Under the pieces are notes generated by a model. It searched no databases, was not told the origin of the DNA, and saw only the letters and a list, made by a program, of their open reading frames with translations. A program made the translations under genes and the position numbers. Shown piece by piece: positions 17,236 through 26,373 of a DNA stretch of 64,000 nt. The stretch is from positions 21,223 to 85,222 of the forward strand of contig DUZU01000007.1 of NCBI GenBank assembly GCA_013349285.1, written 5' to 3'. Source of the stretch: Deltaproteobacteria bacterium (GTDB lineage: Bacteria; Desulfobacterota; Desulfobulbia; Desulfobulbales; Desulfurivibrionaceae). Position 1 is the stretch's first letter; each line of letters starts with the position of its first letter.

Positions 17236-18624
17236 TCAGCCGGCAGAAGAGCTGTCGCAACCAACCGGTAACACAAAAAAGAAGTTATTGCCTTCCGCGG
17301 TGGGCTCGTAGCCGACCACCCCGCCATGGATTTCGATTACCTGCTTGATAAAGGCCAGGCCATGGCCGGTGCCGGGCAACATCTTGCTGCTCTCACCCCG
17401 AATGCCGTCGGTAAAGATGATCTTTGCTTCACTGCCGCTCAGATGCCGACCGGTGGTAAATACATTAAACTTAATCCCGGATTTACCCGGCCCGAAATAA
17501 TCATGGATATACTCCCGGCCATAGGCGATGGCCTTGCGGGGTAAACCGGCATGATCGATTATGCTTTCGGTATATTTGACCGCGTTGGAAAAAAGATTGG
17601 CATAAACCTGGGAGAGCAGCCCCACATCCACCTGCAGCAAAAGCTCTTCGCCATGCATATCTCCCGGCCGCTCCACCTCAATGCCCCTGGCCCTGAACCG
17701 GCTCATGAAATGATCGAGCTGGGGGGTGACTATTTCGGTGTCAACCGAACAGTTGCGCGATCTGAGCACGAAACGGCCCTTGGCAAAATGATCGCGCCTA
17801 AAGAGGCTTTCGAGAAACAGGCTGTAGTTGGCATGATGCTCCAGCAATTGCCGATAGTTGGCCTGCAACCGCTGGTACAGATTGGTCACCTTATCGCCTA
17901 CCAGCTGACAACTCTGCTCCAGATCGACCCCTGGTTTTTTCAACTCTTTCAAAAGCTCTTCCAGATCACCGACCTCCTTGATTCTTTTCTTGAGCCGGTT
18001 GAAGAGATGTTTGAAATACATATTGGGGGTAATGACGTTGTGCTCGATATCCATTACCAGGGTATTGATAAACTTGAGATGACGAATATTTTCTTGAGCA
18101 ATCAGGCGGTTGTGCAGGTTGAAGCCGATCCGGTTCGAATATTTGCGCATGAAAAAACGATCCGCCTCGGATAATCGGGCAAGGGGAAATACCTCCAGCA
18201 TCCCCATCACCTCCATATCCAAGGTCAACTTTTCGGCGGTTTGCAGCGTCGCCGGCTTCCGGCAGATCGGAACCAGCAGTGAGTTCTCGGTTTCATAACA
18301 GTGATTAGAAAGAAAGACCTCGATCGGACTCGGTTTGGGTTTTCGGAGCAACCCCTTGCGGCTGTCACTTACCAGGACCAGATTTTCGCGTCTTTCATCC
18401 AACAGATGAAGTCGGCTGTCAAATCCGAGAAAAAGTTTAGGGGCGGCGACACAGATCCGGTAGAAATCTTCAGGGGAATCAAACTCCTGGGCCAGATCGA
18501 AAAAAGTATGGAGCAGATCATTCTGCGCGGCGCCGAAGGCATAGCTCTTGTAGCTCCCGCGTTTTTCAATGATCCGCGCACTTACCTGCTGCAGATCCTT
18601 ACAACTACATCGTGCAGAGCCCAT
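17236..18624 (-). CDS. GAF-type sensor histidine-kinase-like protein, soluble
   Basis: 462 residues, no membrane segment. The N-terminal about 170 residues look like a GAF-type sensor. A dimerisation helix follows with a non-standard H-box, DIEHNVITPN, in which His195 is the candidate phosphorylated residue. The C-terminal HATPase domain has an N-box (LFSNAVKYTE) and a final glycine box (GTGHGLAFIKQVIEIHGG). It is probably a cytoplasmic kinase, but no response-regulator gene is adjacent, so its partner is unknown. A Cys-x-Cys near the N-terminus (Cys6/8) could bind metal. It is likely co-transcribed with the rhomboid gene. A kinase role rests on the ATPase domain; the H-box assignment is less sure. 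Confidence 0.75.
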   Translation of the reverse strand: MGSARCSCKDLQQVSARIIEKRGSYKSYAFGAAQNDLLHTFFDLAQEFDSPEDFYRICVAAPKLFLGFDSRLHLLDERRENLVLVSDSRKGLLRKPKPSPIEVFLSNHCYETENSLLVPICRKPATLQTAEKLTLDMEVMGMLEVFPLARLSEADRFFMRKYSNRIGFNLHNRLIAQENIRHLKFINTLVMDIEHNVITPNMYFKHLFNRLKKRIKEVGDLEELLKELKKPGVDLEQSCQLVGDKVTNLYQRLQANYRQLLEHHANYSLFLESLFRRDHFAKGRFVLRSRNCSVDTEIVTPQLDHFMSRFRARGIEVERPGDMHGEELLLQVDVGLLSQVYANLFSNAVKYTESIIDHAGLPRKAIAYGREYIHDYFGPGKSGIKFNVFTTGRHLSGSEAKIIFTDGIRGESSKMLPGTGHGLAFIKQVIEIHGGVVGYEPTAEGNNFFFVLPVGCDSSSAG

Positions 18625-18709
18625 TCTCTTCCCCTGCGGCCAAATGCCCCATGATTAATCCTCAACACCATCCGGCAATAAATACTAAAAGAATCAGGGT
18701 CTGATGATA

Positions 18710-19240
18710 CTACCTGGATTCAAGGATTATCTCGTCGTGGCCGTCGCTTTCCGCCAGGCGGACATGGACATGTTCATTCTCGGCGACCTGCAGATCCAGC
18801 CCCACGTAATCAGATTGGATGGGAAGTTCGCGGCTGCCGCGATCGACCAGGGTGGCGAGTTGGATACAACGGGGCCGGCCGATGTCCATCAACGCATCAA
18901 GGGCGGCCCGGATGGTCCGACCGGTGAAGATAACGTCATCAACCAGCACCACCACCATACCCTCTATGGTAAAATCGATATTGGTTTTTTTGACCACCGG
19001 ATTCTGGGTCACCAGGCTCCAGTCGTCACGATAGAGCGTGATATCGAGACTGCCGGTGGGAACATCGATCTTTTCCTGTTCCTGGATGATCTTTTGAATC
19101 CGATCGGCCAGAAAAACACCGCCGGTATGAATCCCGATGATGGCAAGATTGGCGACCCCGTGATTGTTCTCAACAATCTGCATGGCAATCCGATTGATGG
19201 AACGACTGATATCATCCGCCGACATGATCTGTTTTTTCAT
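18710..19240 (-). CDS. pyrR: PyrR-type uracil phosphoribosyltransferase / pyrimidine regulator
   Basis: 176 residues. The PRPP-binding loop VLVDDVIFTGRT (98-109) and segments IIGIHTGGVFLADRI and LVDRGSRELPI are typical of PyrR. In Bacillus the protein binds pyr mRNA and promotes termination when UMP is high, and it also has uracil phosphoribosyltransferase activity. No pyr biosynthesis gene lies next to it here, so RNA targets, if any, are elsewhere. A strong ggagaggg site precedes the ATG. A terminator separates it from the purN end upstream, so it must have its own promoter or depend on read-through. Confidence 0.9.
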   Translation of the reverse strand: MKKQIMSADDISRSINRIAMQIVENNHGVANLAIIGIHTGGVFLADRIQKIIQEQEKIDVPTGSLDITLYRDDWSLVTQNPVVKKTNIDFTIEGMVVVLVDDVIFTGRTIRAALDALMDIGRPRCIQLATLVDRGSRELPIQSDYVGLDLQVAENEHVHVRLAESDGHDEIILESR

Positions 19241-19283
19241 TATCCCTACCCTCTCCTTAAATTACCCGGTTGCCCCAGGTCAC

Positions 19284-19330
19284 CTCAAAAAACAAAGGCG
19301 GCATCCACTTAAATGGAGCCGCCTTTGTTT
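19284..19330 (-). terminator. Terminator of the purH-purN transcript
   Basis: A stem of 17 pairs (19290-19307 with 19314-19330, one bulged A) with a six-base loop. Reading the minus strand, the second arm is followed by a run of T. It begins 6 bases after the purN stop codon. Confidence 0.9.
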
Positions 19331-19336
19331 AATGCA

Positions 19337-19903
19337 TCATGGCCAGAAATAATCAATTCCCTTGGCGATCACCTTGTTGATCGCTTCGGGAAAAGCCTCA
19401 CACTCCGCGGCAAAAACCTTGGCCGCCACCTCGGCCGGGGTGTCGTCATCGGCAAGGGATACACATTTCTGCACGATTATCGGCCCCTCGTCATAAACCT
19501 CGTTGGCAAAGTGGACGGTACAGCCGCTCACCTTTACCCCCCTTGCCACCGCGGCCCGATGCACCCGCATCCCGTACATCCCGGCCCCGCAAAAAGAGGG
19601 AATCAACGATGGATGAATGTTGATAACCGCCCTTTTCAACCGCGCCGGCGGCTCATAGAGCTTGAGAAACCCGGCCAGCAGCACCAACTCGACGTCATAA
19701 TCCGCTAAAATGGCGTTGATCGCCTCATTATCCGCGGCATGAAAGGCGGGATAACCATACTTTTGAGCCTTCTCCAGCCCGAGAACACCCGCAACATTGG
19801 AAACCACCACCTCGATGCTGCCCTGCATGGTCCCGGCCGCAATCCGATCATGGAAATTATCCAGGGTCCGACCGGAGCCGGAGAGGAGTACCGCCATCTT
19901 CAT
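19337..19903 (-). CDS. purN: Phosphoribosylglycinamide formyltransferase (PurN)
   Basis: 188 residues. Formyl-THF-dependent transfer to GAR, third step of purine synthesis, in the cytoplasm. It has the N-terminal nucleotide loop VLLSGSGRTLDNF, the catalytic INIHPSLIPSF segment containing Asn and His, and a later VSGCTVHFANEVYDEGPII with the conserved His and Asp. Between IHPSL and the next block it has FCGAGMYGMRVH instead of the common FxGxxxHxxAL, a small deviation. It follows the stand-alone IMP cyclohydrolase gene after 9 bases, with an aggagt site, so the two form a purine operon. Confidence 0.92.
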   Translation of the reverse strand: MKMAVLLSGSGRTLDNFHDRIAAGTMQGSIEVVVSNVAGVLGLEKAQKYGYPAFHAADNEAINAILADYDVELVLLAGFLKLYEPPARLKRAVINIHPSLIPSFCGAGMYGMRVHRAAVARGVKVSGCTVHFANEVYDEGPIIVQKCVSLADDDTPAEVAAKVFAAECEAFPEAINKVIAKGIDYFWP

Positions 19904-19912
19904 AACCGACTC

Positions 19913-20527
19913 CTATTTAAAGTAGGGATTGGCGTCAACATCAACGTTTTTGAGCCAATTGACAATACCGGTGTCATACTTGCTGGTCAGATCAAAAACC
20001 TTTACCGCCAGCCGAAAACGGGTCTTGAGGGTGGTGTTGCCGGTGGCCTTGATCTCGGCCAAAACCTGGGGATAATCGGCAGGGTCGACGATCACCGTCA
20101 CATCCTGAAAATTCTTGGCCGAAGAGCGGAGCATGGTCGGGCCGCCGATATCGATATTCTCAATGGCATCGCCCAGGGTGCAATCGGCGTTGGCCACGGT
20201 TTTTTCAAAAGCGTAGAGATTGACCGCCACCAGATCGATGGCCTGCAAGCCATGCTCCTTCATCTGGGCCAGATGATCGGGGTTGGTTTTCTGGGCGAGG
20301 ATCCCGCCGTGCACCTTGGGATGCAGGGTTTTGACCCGGCCGTCGAGCATCTCCGGGAAACCGGTGAACTCGGAAACATCCTTTACCTTGATCCCGTTGT
20401 CCCGCATCTTCTTGGCGGTGCCGCCGGTGGAGAGGATCTCGATGCCCAGGGCCTCAAGCTCACGGGCAAAGCCTTCGATGCCGGATTTATCGGTCAAACT
20501 GATTAATGCTCTTTCCATCTTTTTCAT
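19913..20527 (-). CDS. IMP cyclohydrolase, stand-alone PurH N-terminal (MGS-like) domain
   Basis: 204 residues matching only the N-terminal half of bifunctional PurH (usually above 500 residues). It contains [44 protein letters not shown] and a [14 protein letters not shown] segment. It closes FAICAR to IMP, the last step of purine synthesis. The AICAR formyltransferase domain is absent: the frame stops cleanly after NPYFK and purN starts 9 bases later, with no trace of the missing half. A separate formyltransferase (PurH C-terminal type or PurP-like) must be encoded elsewhere. A gagggagaag site supports the ATG at 20527. Confidence 0.88.
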   Translation of the reverse strand: MKKMERALISLTDKSGIEGFARELEALGIEILSTGGTAKKMRDNGIKVKDVSEFTGFPEMLDGRVKTLHPKVHGGILAQKTNPDHLAQMKEHGLQAIDLVAVNLYAFEKTVANADCTLGDAIENIDIGGPTMLRSSAKNFQDVTVIVDPADYPQVLAEIKATGNTTLKTRFRLAVKVFDLTSKYDTGIVNWLKNVDVDANPYFK

Positions 20528-20676
20528 TATCTTCTCCCTCTGCTATATGCTCATATCAAAATGATTAATTATTAAAAGCCGACCTTCTTCAACAAGGTCA
20601 TCTTACCGAAAAATACAAACTTTAAATGTACCCTTTATCTTTATCAAAATGCAACAAAAGTGCTATGTTTTTCCAC

Positions 20677-21060
20677 TTACTCCTTGCGGATAAAGCTCTT
20701 GATCATTCGCCGGTCCCGCTTGCTCGGCCGCCCGGCCGGGGCAACATTGGCCGCCCGGATGAGACGGCGTTCTTCGCCGGCGCTCAGACGGGCCGCCCTG
20801 CTCTCTTCTGTCTCCAGATAAAGCAGGGCCGCTTCCGGGGCGCCCCGCCGAACGGCCGACAATTGCCGAACCATAATGACATACTCATCCGTCCCTTTGC
20901 GAATCCGAATCTCCTCTCCGACCTCAACGCCGCGGGCCGCCTTGGCCCTGGCCCCGTTGACATGAACCTTGCCGCCGTTGATGGCCTGGGCGGCCAAGGA
21001 TCTGGTCTTAAAAAAACGGGCGGCCCACAGCCATTTATCAAGTCTTATTTTTTTTTCCAC
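20677..21060 (-). CDS. hslR: S4-domain RNA-binding protein, Hsp15 family
   Basis: 127 residues. An N-terminal S4 domain (RLDKWLWAARFFKTRSLAAQAI, then GGKVHVNG) is followed by a basic Arg/Lys-rich tail ending RRMIKSFIRKE, as in Hsp15. In E. coli that protein binds stalled 50S subunits carrying peptidyl-tRNA. It is divergent from folE2, with a 130-base spacer, and lies 149 bases downstream of the purH gene start. Confidence 0.85.
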   Translation of the reverse strand: MEKKIRLDKWLWAARFFKTRSLAAQAINGGKVHVNGARAKAARGVEVGEEIRIRKGTDEYVIMVRQLSAVRRGAPEAALLYLETEESRAARLSAGEERRLIRAANVAPAGRPSKRDRRMIKSFIRKE

Positions 21061-21189
21061 TGCCCTAGCCTGCGCGCCCGTGTTTTTATAACGATATTTT
21101 ATTACAATATAGCATCAGGCAACCATCTGCGCCATAGCGCAGCTTTACGCTTTCAGCTTTGGGCTAAATAGTGTATAAAACTGCCCATC

Positions 21190-21927
21190 ATGAAACTTAA
21201 AACCGTGGGCATAAAAAACATCAACTATCCGGTTACGGTCCGTGAAAAATCCGGAGGCTTGCAGCAAACAGTTGCCAGCATCAGCCTGCAGGTGAGCTTG
21301 CCGCGCCAGTATCGGGAATCCTGCGTCTCCACCTTTATTGAAGTACTCAATAAATACCAGGAGGAGATGAGCAACCGGATCTTCAGAAATCTGCTGGCCG
21401 AGGTTAAGGAAAAACTGCGGGCCGAATCCGCCCATGTGGAGATGACCTTTCCCTATTTCCTTGAAAAAAAGGCGCCGGTCACCGGTACGGCCGGCCTCAT
21501 GGAATATAACTGCCGCTTCACCGGCGGCATCGGCAAGGATGAGGATTTCATCCTGTCGGTCAAGGTGCCGGTAACCACCCTCTGCCCCTGCTCAAAAGAG
21601 ATCAGCGAATTCGGCGCCCACAACCAGCGCGGCGAGGTAAGCCTCAATGTGAAATACTCCGCCTTCATCTGGATGGAAGACCTCATTGCCATGGCCGAAT
21701 CCGGCGCCTCCTGCGAGGTTTACTCCCTGCTCAAAAGACCGGACGAAAAATACGTTACCGAGAAAGCCTACACCAACCCCATGTTTGTTGAAGACGTGGT
21801 ACGCAAGGTGGCGGAAATGGCCCACGACCACCCGGACATCACCTGGTTTTCCGTGGGGGTTGAAAGCTTTGAGTCGATCCATAAACACAACGCCTACGCC
21901 TATGTGGACAGCGACGAGATGCGCTGA
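21190..21927 (+). CDS. folE2: GTP cyclohydrolase IB (FolE2)
   Basis: 245 residues. Converts GTP to 7,8-dihydroneopterin triphosphate for folate and queuosine-type pathways. The family signature VTTLCPCSKEISEFGAHNQR (near 129-148) contains the metal-binding and catalytic Cys132. This enzyme can use metals other than zinc and often replaces FolE when zinc is scarce; no FolE is seen here. The N-terminus is shorter than in many members and starts close to the barrel. A small perfect hairpin (21127-21142) lies in the upstream region. No strong ribosome site is visible. Confidence 0.92.
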   Translation: MKLKTVGIKNINYPVTVREKSGGLQQTVASISLQVSLPRQYRESCVSTFIEVLNKYQEEMSNRIFRNLLAEVKEKLRAESAHVEMTFPYFLEKKAPVTGTAGLMEYNCRFTGGIGKDEDFILSVKVPVTTLCPCSKEISEFGAHNQRGEVSLNVKYSAFIWMEDLIAMAESGASCEVYSLLKRPDEKYVTEKAYTNPMFVEDVVRKVAEMAHDHPDITWFSVGVESFESIHKHNAYAYVDSDEMR

Positions 21928-22024
21928 AGAACTCGCTTATTTCCATAAAATCCCCCCGCCAATTTTCCCTTTAACTTAAAGATTTTTTGTCCTCAAAATT
22001 CAGAGAACAACGTATAATGTCTTC

Positions 22025-23674
22025 ATGAATCTTTTAATGCTAGGAAGCTTGCTGGGCGGGGTCGGCCTTTTCATGCTCGGCATGCAACTGATGACCGACG
22101 GTCTGAAGATTGCCGCCGGTCACACCCTTCGTAATATCCTGCAAAAATCCACCCGAACCGCCATCCGCGGCCTGCTGTCCGGCGCCTTTATCACCTCGCT
22201 GGTGCAGTCATCCAGTGCCATTACCGTGGCCACCATCGGCTTTGTCAACGCCGGCTTGATGAACCTCAGACAGGCGATTACCATTACCTACGGCAGCAAC
22301 ATCGGCACCACCATGACCGGCTGGCTCGTTGCCCTGGTCGGCTTTCAATTCCACATCAAGGTCTTTGCCCTGCCCCTGATCGGCTTCGGCATGCTGATCC
22401 GCCTGATTAAGGGCAACAGCCGCTACGGCGCACTAGGGCTTGCCTTGGCTGGTTTCGGCGTATTTTTTATCGGCATTGACATTTTAAAAGACGCCTTTGC
22501 CGGGCTCGGTGAAACCATCGACCTGGCCGAACTCGGCGGCGGAGGGCTGATCGGCCACGCTATCTTCATCGGCATCGGCTTTCTCCTGACCCTGGCCATG
22601 CAATCGTCCAGTGCCGCCATGGCCATCGCCCTGACCGCGGCGGCCGGCGGAATCATCCCCTTGGACAACGCCGCCGCAGTGGTCATCGGCGCCAACATCG
22701 GCACCACCTCCACCGCCGCCCTCGCCGTTATCGGAGCAACCCCCAACGCCAAACGGGTGGCGGCGGCCCACGTTATCTTCAATATGGCCACCGGCGTTAT
22801 CGCCCTGCTGATCCTGCCCCTGCTGCTTCAGCTGTTGCTGAGCCTGCCCGGCAATTTACATCTCAACATCTCCATTACCACCCTGCTCGCCCTGTTTCAC
22901 ACCATCTTCAACCTTCTCGGCGTCTTCCTGATGTGGCCCTTTACCGATAAACTGGGGGCTTATCTTAAAACCCTTTTCCGTACCGCGGAAGAGGACGAAG
23001 CACACCTGGTCTACCTTGACAACAACCTGGTGCACATGCCGGTGCTCGCCTTCCACGCCCTGGCGGAAGAACTGAAACGACTCGGCATCATCGCCCGAAG
23101 GATGGCCAAGGGCGCGATCAGCAGCGAGGCAGGCCCGAGCCGCCTCCTGGAATCAGACCAGCGCGTTTTATTGAAACTGGAGATCAAAATCGGCAAATTC
23201 ATCAACGAGGTCCGCCGGGGCGGCTTGCCGGAAAAGCTTGATCACGCCCTGCCCCACGCCCTGCGGATCACCAGTTATTACCGGGAAGTGGCCGATGTGG
23301 CCATCCGGATCGCCCAGATGCAGCAGGGCAAACCGGTCGAGGATGAAAAACTGGCGCTGGAGATAAGTCTTTATAAACAGAATGTGGTCAGGCTGCTCGA
23401 TGCAACCGATGTCGGCCAGGCAGAATTTTCCCTGCAAGCATGCAACAGCTATTTTGAAGAACTAGAAGGGGAATACAAACACCTGAAAAACCTGCTGCTT
23501 AAGGCCGGCACCAAGGACGAACTGCCGGTGACCCAGATGGTGACCCAGATTGATCTGATGAGCGACATCAGAAGAATAGCCGGCCAGATGGAAAAGGCGG
23601 CCTGTTATCTGGTCTCAATGACCACCGCCGAGGTGGAAAGCCAGGAGTTGCCCCCAGAGGAGGAGGCGGCATAA
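22025..23674 (+). CDS. Na+/phosphate cotransporter family protein with PhoU-like domain
   Basis: 549 residues. Two inverted Na_Pi_cotrans repeats carry the QSSSA motifs at about 61-65 (SLVQSSSAITVATIG) and 193-197 (LAMQSSSAAMAIAL), which line the transport path, with about eight membrane helices up to near residue 310. The C-terminal 230 residues form a cytoplasmic PhoU-like helical domain. The likely role is sodium-dependent phosphate transport or export. No pho genes are adjacent. It ends 13 bases from the convergent VanY-like gene. Confidence 0.88.
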   Translation: MNLLMLGSLLGGVGLFMLGMQLMTDGLKIAAGHTLRNILQKSTRTAIRGLLSGAFITSLVQSSSAITVATIGFVNAGLMNLRQAITITYGSNIGTTMTGWLVALVGFQFHIKVFALPLIGFGMLIRLIKGNSRYGALGLALAGFGVFFIGIDILKDAFAGLGETIDLAELGGGGLIGHAIFIGIGFLLTLAMQSSSAAMAIALTAAAGGIIPLDNAAAVVIGANIGTTSTAALAVIGATPNAKRVAAAHVIFNMATGVIALLILPLLLQLLLSLPGNLHLNISITTLLALFHTIFNLLGVFLMWPFTDKLGAYLKTLFRTAEEDEAHLVYLDNNLVHMPVLAFHALAEELKRLGIIARRMAKGAISSEAGPSRLLESDQRVLLKLEIKIGKFINEVRRGGLPEKLDHALPHALRITSYYREVADVAIRIAQMQQGKPVEDEKLALEISLYKQNVVRLLDATDVGQAEFSLQACNSYFEELEGEYKHLKNLLLKAGTKDELPVTQMVTQIDLMSDIRRIAGQMEKAACYLVSMTTAEVESQELPPEEEAA

Positions 23675-23687
23675 ACTTTTGCCCTTC

Positions 23688-24392
23688 TCAATCTTTTGCC
23701 CGGCCCGCATAACGCCAGTGCCAAGGCTCCCAGAGAAAGCCATTCTTGTCGTTTTGCCGGTAACTTAATACAAAATCATATTTTCGGGCGTTTTGCCCAA
23801 GCCATTTTTCCGCTTCCGAGCCGTGAAAAGTCCAGTCACTGGGCACCAGATCAACAGCGGTGCCGGTCATGTGTTCTGAATATCCCGGCGGCGCCACCCC
23901 TTTGGCAATATCATAAAAATCACGGCCGGCCTGCAGCTGACGCAGATAGATACTGCGCTGATAAAGCAGGCTGCGATAGCCGGAGTCAACCTGCAGGATA
24001 ACCCCATCGTTGCGGGCCGCCGAGACCATCCGCGTCAAAGCCTCGGCCGTGGCGGCGGTCACATAAATTTGCGCTTTGGGATAGGTAAACTCATAGGGCA
24101 ACACCACCAGATTTTTCCCCTCGGAACTAAGGCCAAGATCAACCCGATGGCCCTGCCAAGGGCGGCGCACCTCGTAACGCTTGCCGTGGAGGGTGACATA
24201 CTCGCGCCTGGCCTCGGGCAGCATTTTACTGCGGCCATCAAGCACCGCCACCTTTGCAAAAGGCTGCTCCAATTCCTCAACAGGGGGGACGAGAATGGCA
24301 GGACGCTTACCATCCCCCGGCCCAACAACACAACCGGCAAGACAGAGATAAATCAATAACCCCAGCAGATATACCCCGCGCCCGGTTCTCAT
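23688..24392 (-). CDS. VanY-type D-alanyl-D-alanine carboxypeptidase lipoprotein
   Basis: 234 residues with a lipoprotein signal (lipobox LAGC, about residues 18-21). The M15B peptidase domain has the zinc ligands in SEHMTGTAVD (His and Asp) and EPWHWRY (His), with DSGYRSLLYQ upstream. It trims the terminal D-Ala of peptidoglycan stem peptides in the periplasm. It may be co-transcribed with nadD, whose stop is 40 bases upstream. Resistance to glycopeptides should not be inferred, since no vanHAX-like genes are present. Confidence 0.85.
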   Translation of the reverse strand: MRTGRGVYLLGLLIYLCLAGCVVGPGDGKRPAILVPPVEELEQPFAKVAVLDGRSKMLPEARREYVTLHGKRYEVRRPWQGHRVDLGLSSEGKNLVVLPYEFTYPKAQIYVTAATAEALTRMVSAARNDGVILQVDSGYRSLLYQRSIYLRQLQAGRDFYDIAKGVAPPGYSEHMTGTAVDLVPSDWTFHGSEAEKWLGQNARKYDFVLSYRQNDKNGFLWEPWHWRYAGRAKD

Positions 24393-24432
24393 AATTATCT
24401 ATCTCTTGGTTGAAGTCACTAACCGCGCAAGG

Positions 24433-25104
24433 CTAAAACCGATAAAGACCTTTAGCCGCAATAAATTTACCCACGCCCTCGGGCACCAAAGCGTCTACGG
24501 CATGGCCCAATGCAACCTCTTGCCGCAGATGACTTGACGAAACAGCCACCGGGGTCAGGAAAAGATCATATATTCTACCAAGCCGCCCCGCGCATTGCCA
24601 ACAGCTTTCATCAGCCGCTCGCTGATAGCCGGCAAAACTCGACTTGATGATCTCGGCAACCTTGGTCCGGCACTGATCCGGCCGCGCAGCCACTACGAAA
24701 TGGGTATAATCGACAAGCTCTGTATATTCTTTCCAGGAAGCGATCTCGGCAAAGGCATCCATGCCGATCACAAAAAACAACTCCACCGATTCCCCTAATA
24801 ACTCCCGCAATGAACGCAGGGTATCGATACTGAAGGAGGGCCCCAGCCGTTTTGCCTCAAGATCACTGATAAAAAAGCCGGACCTCTCCCGAAGGGCAAG
24901 GTCCAGCATGGCCAATCGGTCAGCAAAGGAGGAAATCCGGTAGGTTAATTTATGGGGGGGCTGGGCAGACGGCACAAACAGGACGCTGTTAAGCTCAAAA
25001 CTTTTTTTTACCGCTTCGGCAAGGGCAAGATGGCCGTTGTGCACCGGGTCAAAGGTGCCGCCCAAGATGCCGATCCGGTGGCCTAAATTTTGCGGAAGCT
25101 CCAT
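24433..25104 (-). CDS. nadD: Nicotinate-nucleotide adenylyltransferase (NadD)
   Basis: 223 residues. It adenylylates nicotinate mononucleotide in NAD synthesis. The nucleotidyltransferase signature GGTFDPVHNGH (15-25) carries the HxGH motif, and SSSHLRQEVALG near the end matches the ISSTxIR motif. The gene sits 12 bases after proA, the common proA-nadD arrangement. The ribosome site is weak, suggesting coupling to proA translation. Confidence 0.93.
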   Translation of the reverse strand: MELPQNLGHRIGILGGTFDPVHNGHLALAEAVKKSFELNSVLFVPSAQPPHKLTYRISSFADRLAMLDLALRERSGFFISDLEAKRLGPSFSIDTLRSLRELLGESVELFFVIGMDAFAEIASWKEYTELVDYTHFVVAARPDQCRTKVAEIIKSSFAGYQRAADESCWQCAGRLGRIYDLFLTPVAVSSSHLRQEVALGHAVDALVPEGVGKFIAAKGLYRF

Positions 25105-25116
25105 AATCCCAGCAGC

Positions 25117-26373
25117 CTAGCTTCTGACCTGGCCGTCCCCGTACACAATGAACTTCTTGGTGGTCAATTCCTTGAGGCCCATGGGGCCATAGGCATGGAG
25201 CTTGGTGGTGCTGATGCCGATCTCCGAGCCCAACCCGAACTGGCCACCGTCGCTGAATCTGGTCGAGGCGTTGACCATGACCGCGGAGGCGTCAACCTCC
25301 CGCAAGAAGCGCTGGGAATGGGCATAATTATTGGTGATAATCACCTCGGTATGCAGGGAACCGTACTGGACGATATGGTCCATGGCCGCCTCCATGTCGT
25401 CCACCACCTTTACCGCCAGAATCAGATCGAGAAACTCCATCCCCCAATCCGTGGGCAAGGCCGCCTTGATCTCCGGCAGAATCGCACCGGCGCGCTTACA
25501 GCCGCGCAGCTCGACCCCGGCGTCCTTGAGGGCGGCCCAGACCTTGGGCAGAAACAGCGCAGCCTCGTTTTTGTGAACCAACAGGGCCTCTAGGGCATTG
25601 CAAACCCCGGGCCGCTGCACCTTGCCGTTCATGACGATATCGACCGCCATCCCATGGTCGGCACTTTCATCGACAAAAACATGACAGACCCCCTTGTAAT
25701 GCTTGAGGACAGGAATCCGAGAATTTTCGGCGACAAAACGGATGAGCCCCTCGCCGCCCCGGGGAATGATCAGATCGATCTGCTCTTCCAAGGTCAGCAT
25801 GACATTGACCGCCTCGCGGTCGGCCATCGGGATCACCTGAATGGCGGCGGCATCGATATTCTCGGAAGCCAAGGCCTCCTGGAGCACCTTGGCCAGGGCC
25901 AGATTGGAGTTGATCGCCTCGGAGCCGCCCCGGAGGAGAATGGCGTTGCCCGCCTTCAGGCAAAGCGACGCCGCATCCACCGTGACATTGGGACGCGATT
26001 CGTAGATCATGCCGATCACCCCCAGCGGAATCCGCATCCGACCGACGGTAATCCCGGAGGGCTGTTTGTTCATTTCCGAAATCTCCCCCACCGGATCGGG
26101 CAGGGCGATTACCTCCTGCAACCCCTTGACCATGGCGGCCATCACCTTGTCGGAGAGTTCGAGCCGATCAAGCATGGCAGCGGAAAGGCCCTTGGCGCGA
26201 CCGGCGACCAGATCCTTTTGATTCTCCTGCTGGATATAATCCTTCTGCGCCATCAGCGCATCGGCCATTTTGAGAAGGGCGTTGTTCTTGGCCGTGGTGG
26301 AGAGATTGGCCATGGTCCGCGCCGCCTTTTTCGCGGCATGGGCCATCTGCTGAATGGTTTCCTGAATGGACAT
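25117..26373 (-). CDS. proA: Glutamate-5-semialdehyde dehydrogenase (ProA)
   Basis: 418 residues, full family length. It reduces glutamyl-5-phosphate to the semialdehyde with NADPH in proline synthesis. Family segments are PLGVIGMIYESRPNVTVDA, CLKAGNAILLRGGSEA and the catalytic region RPGVCNALEALLVH, containing the active cysteine. An aggatagga site precedes the ATG. ProB lies upstream but separated by an unusual 330-base spacer. Confidence 0.94.
   Translation of the reverse strand: MSIQETIQQMAHAAKKAARTMANLSTTAKNNALLKMADALMAQKDYIQQENQKDLVAGRAKGLSAAMLDRLELSDKVMAAMVKGLQEVIALPDPVGEISEMNKQPSGITVGRMRIPLGVIGMIYESRPNVTVDAASLCLKAGNAILLRGGSEAINSNLALAKVLQEALASENIDAAAIQVIPMADREAVNVMLTLEEQIDLIIPRGGEGLIRFVAENSRIPVLKHYKGVCHVFVDESADHGMAVDIVMNGKVQRPGVCNALEALLVHKNEAALFLPKVWAALKDAGVELRGCKRAGAILPEIKAALPTDWGMEFLDLILAVKVVDDMEAAMDHIVQYGSLHTEVIITNNYAHSQRFLREVDASAVMVNASTRFSDGGQFGLGSEIGISTTKLHAYGPMGLKELTTKKFIVYGDGQVRS

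Noticed and set aside
21061..21189. Riboswitch or Zur-type site before folE2
   Set aside because: Only a six-pair hairpin (21127-21142) is visible; no conserved aptamer or zinc-box pattern could be recognised.
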